In this document: piece after piece, positions 8,821 to 17,800 of the stretch | How the letters are laid out: the number at the start of each line of letters is the position of its first letter | Position numbering within the stretch: position 1 is the stretch's first letter | NCBI RefSeq assembly: GCF_000259075.1 | Contig: NZ_AJKI01000001.1 | Span: 1-64,000, forward strand | Length of the DNA stretch: 64,000 bases | Source of the DNA: Marinilabilia salmonicolor JCM 21150 | GTDB taxonomy: Bacteria; Bacteroidota; Bacteroidia; Bacteroidales; Marinilabiliaceae | Direction: 5' to 3' | Notes under the pieces: generated by a model | What the model was told of the DNA's origin: nothing | Database searches by the model: none | The model's input: the letters and a program-made list of their open reading frames with translations, nothing else | Translations under genes and position numbers: made by a program

Positions 8821-10326
8821 ATGATAAATTATATACGAATGAACTTAATACTAAGGATTTTGAAGGTAACGCTGCTTTTTCTCATTTTATCTGTTTCTAC
8901 AGGTAACGGAATGCAGGCTCAGCAGGTATTGACGCTTGAAAAAGCTTTGAGTTACGCCCGACAGGAGAGCCCGGATATTAAACGGGCCCGGCTAAATCTG
9001 GAACAAAGCAGAGAGAATCTCATTGCACGCCGGGCATCCCTGAAGTCAAGTTTCCGGTTAAACCTGACGCCCCTTGAGTACAGTCACAACCGGCAATACA
9101 ACGATCCGCTGTCAGAGTGGTACACCACCGAAAATCTGAGCAGCTACGGAACTTTCAGTGTGCAGCAACCGATTACGCTCACAGATGGAGTACTCACATT
9201 GAGCAACAGTTTACGCTGGCAGGATTCCCAAAGCAACAGTTCATTTAGCGGGGATCCTTTCCGTGGATTCAGTAACAATCTGTCACTGCATCTGGATCAG
9301 CCTTTATTTACCTACAATCGCACCAAAATGGAGCTTAAAGAGTTGGAATATGCCCTTGAGAACTCCCAAATCAATTATGCTTTGCAGGAGCTGAATATGG
9401 AACGGACCGTTTCACAGGCATTTTATCAGGTCTATGAAGCTCAGGTGTCTGTCAATACAGCTCGTGAAGAGTTTGAAAACAGGACTCAGAGTGTGGAAAT
9501 TATCCGAAATAAAGTGGATGCCGGACTGGTAGCACGGGAAGAACTTCTACAGGCCGAACTGGATTTGATGACCAGTAGCTCAGGATATCAAAACAGGCAG
9601 GTGGAGCTGGAGAATATTAAAGATCAGTTCAAGCAGATGCTGGGAATGCCACTGGACGAGGAAGTGCTTGTTTTGGCCGAAGTGAATGTGATGGCAGTGG
9701 ATGTGAATCTGGAAAATGCCATGAAACGGGCTGTTGAAAACAGGTTGGAAATCAGACAACGAAAAATTGATATAGAAACGGGCCAGTTCGACATTATTCG
9801 CACCAATGCACAGAATGAATTTAAAGGAAATATTGGCGTTTCTGTAGGACTTTTTGGTGAAAATGAAGAACTGACAGGTGTGTTTGATCGTCCCACGGAC
9901 AACCAGAACATCGGGTTCTCGCTGGAAATCCCTTTGTGGGACTGGGGAGAAAAGAAGGCCCGGATGAGGGCAGCGCAGGCGGCACAACAAATCAGAGAAA
10001 TAAATATGAATGATGAGAAAATCAATATCTCATTAACCATCAGGCAAGTGCATCGGAGTTTGAAAAATTTGTTGACACAGATTGATATTGCTCAGAAAAA
10101 TCTGGAAAATGCCAAACTGACCTATGAAATTAATCTGGAGAAATATAAAAATGGTGACCTTACCAGTATGGATCTGAACCTCTATCAGAATCAGCTGACT
10201 CAGAAAAAAACAGATTTGACAAGTGCCAGGATTAGTTATTTGCTGGAATTGTTGAATATGAAAATTCAGACACTCTATGATTTTGAACGTGGAGAGGGGA
10301 TTGTGCCTGATTTATCGAAGTATTGA
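8821..10326 (+). CDS. TolC family outer membrane efflux protein
   Basis: Outer-membrane channel subunit of 501 residues for tripartite export. A signal peptide ends near MQAQQ (about residue 34), followed by two tandem OEP repeats rich in long coiled-coil helices (for example EEFENRTQSVEIIRNKVDAGLVAREELLQAELDL shortened here to its core VDAGLVAREELLQAELDL). A second in-frame ATG (8839) may be the true start, as MNLILRILK begins a better signal peptide. The gene precedes the adaptor and pump genes, so it most likely provides the exit duct for the locus. It ends with TGA directly before a MITE-like element. Confidence 0.92.
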   Translation: MINYIRMNLILRILKVTLLFLILSVSTGNGMQAQQVLTLEKALSYARQESPDIKRARLNLEQSRENLIARRASLKSSFRLNLTPLEYSHNRQYNDPLSEWYTTENLSSYGTFSVQQPITLTDGVLTLSNSLRWQDSQSNSSFSGDPFRGFSNNLSLHLDQPLFTYNRTKMELKELEYALENSQINYALQELNMERTVSQAFYQVYEAQVSVNTAREEFENRTQSVEIIRNKVDAGLVAREELLQAELDLMTSSSGYQNRQVELENIKDQFKQMLGMPLDEEVLVLAEVNVMAVDVNLENAMKRAVENRLEIRQRKIDIETGQFDIIRTNAQNEFKGNIGVSVGLFGENEELTGVFDRPTDNQNIGFSLEIPLWDWGEKKARMRAAQAAQQIREINMNDEKINISLTIRQVHRSLKNLLTQIDIAQKNLENAKLTYEINLEKYKNGDLTSMDLNLYQNQLTQKKTDLTSARISYLLELLNMKIQTLYDFERGEGIVPDLSKY

Positions 10327-10327
10327 T

Positions 10328-10493
10328 TGGTATCTGTCCATAAAGTACCACTTGCGGCGTTGTACTTGCCGCCAAAATACTCATTTACGCAAGTAAATTG
10401 CGCTTTTGGCGGCTTCGCAAGCCTTGCAATTGGCACTTTCTGACCAGACACATGACTAAAAACAGACTATGCTTAGTTTATAGACGGACTCTA
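10328..10493 (+). mobile_element. MITE-like element, copy 2
   Basis: Begins 1 nt after the TolC stop with the diverged terminal repeat (TATCTGTCCATAAA) and ends with TTTATAGACGGACTCTA. The inner stem GCCGCCAAAA/TTTTGGCGGC is intact. The flanking duplication is not recognisable, so this is an old copy. The 303-bp gap before the adaptor gene holds nothing else recognisable. Confidence 0.8.
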
Positions 10494-10629
10494 GCCTGGT
10501 TTATTCATGAATAATTCAGGCTAATTGGCTTATTGCCATTTAATTACCAAATTTTAAACGAATAAAGCGAACATGTATAAGTTCTTGTATGCGAGTTCCA
10601 TCTGACCTTAACAATTAAATTTTATACGG

Positions 10630-11688
10630 ATGAAAAATATAATTGCTGCTTTAATTTTTGTTGGATTTCTTGCCGGCTGTGGCAATCAGAATCAACGATT
10701 CAATATGGATGTGGCTGTCGATGTTACAGTTCAGAATCTTACTCCCGGTACGGTCCGTGAAGTGGTAACCGTCACAGGTGATTTGTTACCTGCCGGTTCC
10801 GTTACATTGACCAATGAAATGGCAGGCGAGTATTATCTGCAAAAAAATCCGGCTACAGGTGCTCTTTTCAAAATGGGCGACCGGGTTAAGAAGGGAAGTG
10901 TTATTATCAGACTGGAGGATAAAGCCTATCGAAATAGTACTGATATTGAAGGAGAACGGCTTAACCTGGAAATATCAGAACAGGAATATGAGAAGCAAAA
11001 AGCCTTGTTTGAAAAAGGGGGGGTTACTCAACGGGAATTGGTAAATGCAGAGCGGAATCTTGTGAGTGCCCGGAAAACTTATGAGAATGCCCAAATTAAC
11101 CTGGACAAGATGAGTATAGAATCGCCTATTGACGGGGTAATAACGTCTTTGCCTTATTATTCACAGGGTGTCAGAGTTCAACAGGGGGGCGAGATGGTCA
11201 GTATAATGAATTACGATCGTATGATTTTGAATGTTACCCTGCCTGCCGCTTCTTTCGGGAAGGTTAAAGCCGGGCAGACGGCGTTTATAACCAGTTATTC
11301 ATCTGTTGAAGATACAGTAACGGGAAACATTTCTCAGCTTTCTCCTGCGTTGGATATTGCTACCCGCTCTTTTAAGGGGCGGATTGCGGTTCAAAACCGT
11401 GAAGATCTCCTGCGGCCGGGAATGTTTGTGAATGCAGGTATTGTGGTGGAGCAGAGCGACAGTACTTTGGCCGTGCCGCCCAATGTGGTTTTATCGCAGA
11501 TGGGTGGAAAATTTGTATATGTGGTGGATGGTGAAACTGCCCGGAAGCGCATTGTGCAAACCGGGTTGGAAAACAAAGATCGTATTGAAATAGTGGATGG
11601 ACTTGAAGCTGGTGAACAGGTAGTGGTGAAAGGTTTTGAAACCTTGCGTGACGGATCTAAGGTGAAGATTGAAGATGAGGTTAAGTGA
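10630..11688 (+). CDS. efflux RND transporter periplasmic adaptor (membrane fusion lipoprotein)
   Basis: HlyD/AcrA-type adaptor of 352 residues linking the inner-membrane pump to the TolC channel. Lipobox LAGC puts the lipidated Cys at residue 17. The lipoyl halves flank a short alpha-hairpin (about 105-160, LEISEQEYEKQKALFEKGG and SARKTYENAQINL), followed by SPIDGVI, beta-barrel and membrane-proximal domains (LRPGMFVNAGIVVE, LEAGEQVVVKGFETL). The short hairpin is normal for Bacteroidota RND adaptors. It is the only adaptor in the locus and therefore probably serves both RND proteins. Confidence 0.93.
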   Translation: MKNIIAALIFVGFLAGCGNQNQRFNMDVAVDVTVQNLTPGTVREVVTVTGDLLPAGSVTLTNEMAGEYYLQKNPATGALFKMGDRVKKGSVIIRLEDKAYRNSTDIEGERLNLEISEQEYEKQKALFEKGGVTQRELVNAERNLVSARKTYENAQINLDKMSIESPIDGVITSLPYYSQGVRVQQGGEMVSIMNYDRMILNVTLPAASFGKVKAGQTAFITSYSSVEDTVTGNISQLSPALDIATRSFKGRIAVQNREDLLRPGMFVNAGIVVEQSDSTLAVPPNVVLSQMGGKFVYVVDGETARKRIVQTGLENKDRIEIVDGLEAGEQVVVKGFETLRDGSKVKIEDEVK

Positions 11689-11781
11689 ATGGTTATTGGT
11701 TCGTAGCTCACAGCTCATCCCTCATAGCTTATAGGTCCCAATGGGAAGGGGTGTTAATTTGATATTTCTAATTAAAATATA

Positions 11782-14700
11782 ATGAGAAGCTTACCTAGAT
11801 TTTCCATAAAGAACCCTGTCACGGTATCGATGATTGTTTTAGCGGTGTTGTTGCTGGGATTTATCTCCTACTCCCGACTGGGAACCAATTTGATGCCGGA
11901 GATTGATAATCCGCGTTTGTTTGTGGAGATTGATGCCGGGGAACGTCCACCTGCAGAAATTGAAAAGCAATTGGTGGTTCCCATCGAGGCTCTCGTGGTG
12001 CGCCAAAAAGGGGTTGCCAATGTGGAGTCCGCAATTATGTCCGGGCGGGCACGATTGACTATTTCTTATTCCTGGGACAACGATATGGATCAGGCTTTTC
12101 TTGAATTGCAAAAGGTATTGTCGCCCTATTCTAACAGGGAAGATGTGGAAGAACTGAACATCTCCCGCTTCAATCCCAACGCCGATCCGGTGGTTCAGAT
12201 TGCTCTGTATGATTCGCTGGGGCGTAATCTCAATCAGTTGCGATTGTTGGTGGAGAATGTTTTGCGTCCCGAATTGGTGCGCCTTGAAGGTGTGGCTGAT
12301 GTGGCCATTGCGGGCGAGCGTGAATATGTAGTGGAGGTTCAGGCAAACAGCAATGCCCTGAGTGCTTTTGGAATTACACTTGAGCAGATTGCCGAACAGA
12401 TCAATAATTTTAATCAAAATGTAAGCGGTGGTTACATTGAAGAGAAAGGCCAGCGCTATGTGGTTAGGGGAAGTAGTGCCATTTCCACAGCTGCTGATAT
12501 TGAAACGCTGGTTATTAAAATGGCTGGGAACAACCGGGAGTCAGGAGATGCCGGTTCGCCGGTTTTGCTTAAAGATATTGCTGATATCAGATTACTGGAG
12601 GATCGCCCTACAAGCATGGTAAACATCAATGGGCGGGATTGTCTGGGTTTATACATCTACAAAGAAAACCGCTACAATACCGTTGAAATGACCGGTGCAG
12701 TTTTTGAAACACTGGATGAGTTTTCTGCCAATCATTTGGGGATCAAGATGGAGGTAATCGAAAATCAGGGGCGTTTTATTGAGGCTTCCGTAGCGGAAGT
12801 GAGTGAAAGTGCCTTGCTGGGAATTTTGTTTGCCGTGGTGGTATTGTTTCTGTTTCTCCGAAACTGGGGGGCAACATTGGTTGTGAGTATTGCCATTCCG
12901 TTATCGGTGGTGGCCACATTCGGGTTGATGTATTTCAACGATTTAACGCTTAATCTTATGACCCTTGGAGGGTTGGCGCTGGGAGCCGGCATGTTGGTTG
13001 ATAATGCGATTATCGTGCTGGAGAATATTTATCGATTACATGAAAAAGGAAAGTCGTTGAAAGATGCAGCCATTGAAGGAGCAGGAAGTGTGGGAGGCGC
13101 TATTGTGGCTTCCACGCTTACGACGGTGGTTGTGTTTCTTCCTATTGTATATCTTCAGGGTGTGTCGGGCGAATTCTTCAAGGATCAGGCCTGGACAGTG
13201 GCCTTTAGCCTTTTTTGCTCACTGGGTGTGGCCCTGATGGTCGTTCCCTTGCTAAGCACCAAACTAATTGGGCGGAATCGCTCTGTGGCGACCTCAAAAC
13301 CTTTAAAGTCGGGGTTTTATCATAAAATATTGGGAAAAGCGTTGGATCATAAGGGACTTGTGTTGATTGCTGCGCTTTTGCTGATGGCCGGTAGTTATGC
13401 TTTGCTGCCTTTTGTGGGTTCTTCTTTTCTGCCCGATGCTTCTTCTGATGAGCTGGAGATTGAAGTAACCCTTCCGGCCGGAACTCGTCTGGAATCAACA
13501 GGAGCCACTCTTTCATCAGTTTCCCGATCAATTCGTCAGATAATGCCGGAAGGTTCGCTTAAATGGATTTATGCTCATTCCGGTCCCGCCGTAACTGAAT
13601 CGGGACAATCGTTTTCAAGAGGAGAAAACGAAGGTTTTCTGAAAGTTGCCTTTTCCAAAGTTTCCAAATCAGCTTCCGGAAATTTGGCTTCTGCATTGGA
13701 CAGTTTGTTTGCCGGCGTCAACGGGTTGGAGTTGCACTACGGTCAGACAGAGCCGGCTTTGCAGTCACTTGCCGGTGACGATGAATCGCCTTTTGTGCTT
13801 GAGGTTCGCGGGCCGGATACCGATGTTTTAAAAGCAACGACATCCGGTATTGCCGGGAAGCTGAGAAATTCGCCGGATTTAATCAATGTTTTCACTTCAT
13901 TTGAAGAGGAGGCCCCTGAAATAGATATTCGTATTGATCGTATGAAAGCCGGAATGCTTGGTTTGAATATTCAGAGCATTATATCGCAGGTGCAGGCATC
14001 TTTGCAAAAGCAGGATGCCGGGTCATTGGAAGAAAGTGGCAACCGCACTGAAATAAAAGTGTCGGGAAAGGAGCTAAGCATCAACGATCTGGCCACCCTG
14101 GAAATTGTGAACGGAGAAGAGGCCTACCACCTGAATGAACTTGCCCGGATAGAAGTTGGACATGAGCCGGGTGAAATTCTCCGTGACAATCAGAGCCGTG
14201 TTGGAAAAGTTTACGCAGGAGTGGTTCCGGGGAAACCTTTCGATAAGGTGGTTGAAAAGGTAGAAACACAGGTAGCAGATATGGCGATACCTCCGGGATA
14301 TCGTGTGCTGGTTACCGGGGATGAGCAACGGAGAAAAGAGTCTTTTTCACAGCTCCTGTTTGCCCTCATGCTCTCTGTGGTGTTGGTTTATATGGTGATG
14401 GCTGCTCAGTTCGAATCATTGATTCATCCGTTTACGATCCTACTAACTATTCCACTGGCCGGGGTGGGAACAATTCTGACTTTCTGGTTGCTTGGAATCA
14501 CCTTTAACATCATGGCTTTTATTGGCGTTGTGATGCTGGGGGGAATTGCGGTCAACGATTCCATTATTCTGGTGGATGCCATTAATCAATACAAAAGTCA
14601 GGGTGGCCAGTTGCGGGAAGCTGTGTTGAAAGCGGCGCGTGATCGTTTACGTCCCATTCTGATGACTTCGCTTACCACGATGCTTGCTCTTTTCCCGTTG

Positions 14701-14856
14701 GCATTGTCGATAGGACGCAGTGCTTCTTTGCGTTCACCACTGGCCATTGCTGTTATTGCTGGATTATTTACCTCCACCTTGCTGACTTTGGTGGTTATTC
14801 CCTGTGTTTATGAACTGTTCGACAGAAGCGGACGCAAACAAAAGAGTGCCTTATGA
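11782..14856 (+). CDS. RND efflux pump permease, first subunit (HAE1/AcrB family)
   Basis: Inner-membrane proton-driven exporter of 1024 residues with normal RND architecture: TM1, periplasmic porter loop, TM2-TM6, second loop, TM8-TM12. TM4 carries Asp407 (GMLVDNAIIVLEN), the AcrB Asp407 equivalent, while AcrB Asp408 is Asn408. TM10 has Asn925-Asp926 (GIAVNDSIILVD) where AcrB has Lys940. This variant relay is common in Bacteroidota RND proteins. The stop overlaps the start of the next RND gene as ATGA, implying translational coupling and a hetero-oligomeric pump comparable in principle to MdtBC. Confidence 0.95.
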   Translation: MRSLPRFSIKNPVTVSMIVLAVLLLGFISYSRLGTNLMPEIDNPRLFVEIDAGERPPAEIEKQLVVPIEALVVRQKGVANVESAIMSGRARLTISYSWDNDMDQAFLELQKVLSPYSNREDVEELNISRFNPNADPVVQIALYDSLGRNLNQLRLLVENVLRPELVRLEGVADVAIAGEREYVVEVQANSNALSAFGITLEQIAEQINNFNQNVSGGYIEEKGQRYVVRGSSAISTAADIETLVIKMAGNNRESGDAGSPVLLKDIADIRLLEDRPTSMVNINGRDCLGLYIYKENRYNTVEMTGAVFETLDEFSANHLGIKMEVIENQGRFIEASVAEVSESALLGILFAVVVLFLFLRNWGATLVVSIAIPLSVVATFGLMYFNDLTLNLMTLGGLALGAGMLVDNAIIVLENIYRLHEKGKSLKDAAIEGAGSVGGAIVASTLTTVVVFLPIVYLQGVSGEFFKDQAWTVAFSLFCSLGVALMVVPLLSTKLIGRNRSVATSKPLKSGFYHKILGKALDHKGLVLIAALLLMAGSYALLPFVGSSFLPDASSDELEIEVTLPAGTRLESTGATLSSVSRSIRQIMPEGSLKWIYAHSGPAVTESGQSFSRGENEGFLKVAFSKVSKSASGNLASALDSLFAGVNGLELHYGQTEPALQSLAGDDESPFVLEVRGPDTDVLKATTSGIAGKLRNSPDLINVFTSFEEEAPEIDIRIDRMKAGMLGLNIQSIISQVQASLQKQDAGSLEESGNRTEIKVSGKELSINDLATLEIVNGEEAYHLNELARIEVGHEPGEILRDNQSRVGKVYAGVVPGKPFDKVVEKVETQVADMAIPPGYRVLVTGDEQRRKESFSQLLFALMLSVVLVYMVMAAQFESLIHPFTILLTIPLAGVGTILTFWLLGITFNIMAFIGVVMLGGIAVNDSIILVDAINQYKSQGGQLREAVLKAARDRLRPILMTSLTTMLALFPLALSIGRSASLRSPLAIAVIAGLFTSTLLTLVVIPCVYELFDRSGRKQKSAL

Positions 14857-17800
14857 AGCAACTGATCAATAGGAAAGTTCTTGTAAGCATGTTCTTTGTG
14901 GCGCTTACCATGCTGGGAGTCATTAGTTACCGGTCTTTGTCGGTGGAATTAATTCCGGCCATGGAGCTTCCGGTTCTTTTTATTCGTGTGATGGCACCTG
15001 TGGAGCGCGATCTTCAGTATGTGGAGCGCGAAGCTGTTATTCCATTGGAGGGAGCTGCAGGACGTTTGGATAAAGTGGAGAAGATTGAATCACGGGTTAT
15101 GCCAGATGGAGGCATGGTCTCTGTTTACTTTGCACAGCAGGCCGATATGCGTTATGCTTATCTGAAGCTTACGGAACAGGTGGATGCAGTGAGAAGTCGC
15201 TTACCTGAAGGTTTTATGGCCGAAGTGGTCAGGGTGGATATGGAGCAGATTAATACTGAATTTATGCAGATTCAGGTGATGGGAGAGGGTGGCTCTGACC
15301 GTATTCGTACTTTGCTGGAACAGGAAGTAAACGATCGGTTTATGGCCGTGGACGGAATTGCTTCGGTGCAGGTATTTGGGGGTCGGGAGAAAACAGTCAC
15401 TGTGACAGTAAATCGTGATGAACTGGAAAGTTACGGATTGACGATGAGTGATATCCGGCAGCAAATAAGGTCCGGTCAGCAATCCAAAACATTTGTGGGA
15501 GAGGTGCATCAACATGGAACCCGTTTTTTTGTTAATGCGGGTGCAGAATATTTGTCCGCTTCCGATATCGGACAAATAGTCATCAGTGAGGAAGGTCCTC
15601 TGTTGCTTTCTGATATTGCTGTTATCAGTTACGGATTGCGTGAACCTGATTCTTTCAGTCGGATAAACGGAAAGGATGTGGTAACCATCTCGCTTGTCAG
15701 AGAGTCACAGGTTAACCTTATTGAATTGTCCGATAAAGTGAAAGATGAATTGGCCTCCATCAATGAAGATTTTTCTCCCCGCGGGTTAACCATGGAAATT
15801 CAGTCAAATTCAGCCGAAGAAATTGAGAAAAACATCGACCAAATCATTCAACTGGCTATTATCGGGGGATTACTGGCCATATTCATATTATGGATATTCC
15901 TTGAAAATTTGCCACTGGTGATGGTGGTAATGGTTGCTATGCCAGTGTCGGTATTCGGAGCCTTTAATTTTTTCTATGCTGCGGATATCACCATTAATAT
16001 GTTGACACTTATAGGTCTGGCGCTTGCAATGGGAATGCTGATTGACAACGGCGTGGTGGTGATGGAGAATATTTACCGGATGACCTCCCGTGGAGGAAAA
16101 ACTGAGGATATGGTAGTAAGGGGCACCACTCAGATTTGGCGTTCGGTTACAGCGGCCACTTTAACTACCATTGTGGTATTTCTTCCTTTTGTTTTTGCAA
16201 CCAATCAGGTGCTTAGCGAGGTGGCCCGTCATGTAAGTGTATCTATTGTTTCCACGCTGTTGGTATCTCTGCTGGTGGCCCTTGTGCTTATCCCAACCAT
16301 TGTCAATGCCATTCTGAAACGTCAGGGGGGGCAGTCGTGGCGACTCTCCCGGCTGCCGTTGCACAATCATTTTGTTCAAATTTACATTCAGCTCCTGAAA
16401 GGGGGGTTACGTCACCCTGCCCTCTTGGTAATGGGAGGCCTGGGGGTGTTCTTTCTGGTCGCTTTTCTGAGTTTTGCTTACAGTATTGCAGGAAATAAAC
16501 CTGTAGAAAAGAGCAGCGTTGAAGTCAATGTTAACATGAATGAAGGTTCAACTTTGGAAAAGTCTGATGAACTGATACGTACCATGGAAGAACGTCTTGT
16601 TCTATTGGATCTGCCTGCCAATGTTATCAGTAAAATATATACCGACAGGGCGGTGATCACTGTCGAAGTGGATAAGGATTCCATGGAATACCAAAATCTT
16701 TCTTTTCAGGAAATCAAATCAAAAGTAGAGAATGAGTTGTGGCGGGAGTGGCCCGGAGCTTCGGTGAGTTTCGATACCGGACGAGAAAGTGGTGGCGGTG
16801 GTGCCGGAATGGGAGGCGGAGCCCTGTCTATGCTTGGTCTTGCAGATGAACAACGACAGGTGATGGTCCGGGGTGAGAGTTTTAATGATATGGTGCTTGC
16901 AGCCAATGACCTGGTGGATCTGATGAAAGAAAACCTGACCAGTTTGGATGGTGTATGGGTAGAGGGAAGTTGGCAACGTCCGGAAGTAATGCTCGATCTG
17001 GATCCTTACTGGATGGGCATTAATGGGGTACAGCCTGCCCAGGTGGTTGCCCAGCTAACCACTTTGTCTCCTCAAACAGAATCAGGAGGTACTTTTAAGG
17101 CCGATAATCAGGAGTATGACATCATGTTGGCGTTTGATCAGGCACAGGAAGATTCGTTGGCAGTAAGTAAAGCTGCTGATATGAAAACGCTGGGGGATAC
17201 TCAAATAAGGACGTCAGGTGGGGAGCAGGCCAAATTGAAGTCGTTTGCAGGTATTGCGCTGCAAAACAGTGAGTCGCAGTATCACCGGGTAAATCAGGAA
17301 AAACAGATTGTGGTTCGGTTTAATCTCAAAAAGGAGGTGGAAGGATCCCGCGAACTGGAGGAGACTGCTTTAAAAGAGATTGAGGAGTTGTTACTGGCAT
17401 CAGGACTTCCGGAGGGGGTTACCGCTACCCTGCAGCGTGATGAATCTACCAAAGAATATTATTTCCTGGCTGGGATGGCTATTTTGCTGATATTTATGAT
17501 TCTGGCTTCGGTGTTTGAGTCTTTTTCAGCACCTGTGGTGATGTTGTTTACCATTCCTCTGGCGGCAGTAGGATCTATGTTGGCACTACTGTTTACAGGC
17601 AATTCATTACTCAATTTTAATACGTTTATCGGGTTTTTAATTTTATTGGGAGTGGTGGTCAACAATGGCATAATACTCATTGATTATGCGATGCAGCTTC
17701 GTCGTTCTGGGGCGTCTGTTGTCCGGTCATACATGGAGGCGGGTATGGCCCGTTTACGTCCCATTCTGATTACCGCTACAACGACTATTGTGGCCATGCT

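Noticed and set aside
11839-12417. 192-codon minus-strand frame inside the first RND gene
   Set aside because: Histidine- and glutamine-rich antisense product typical of shadow frames.
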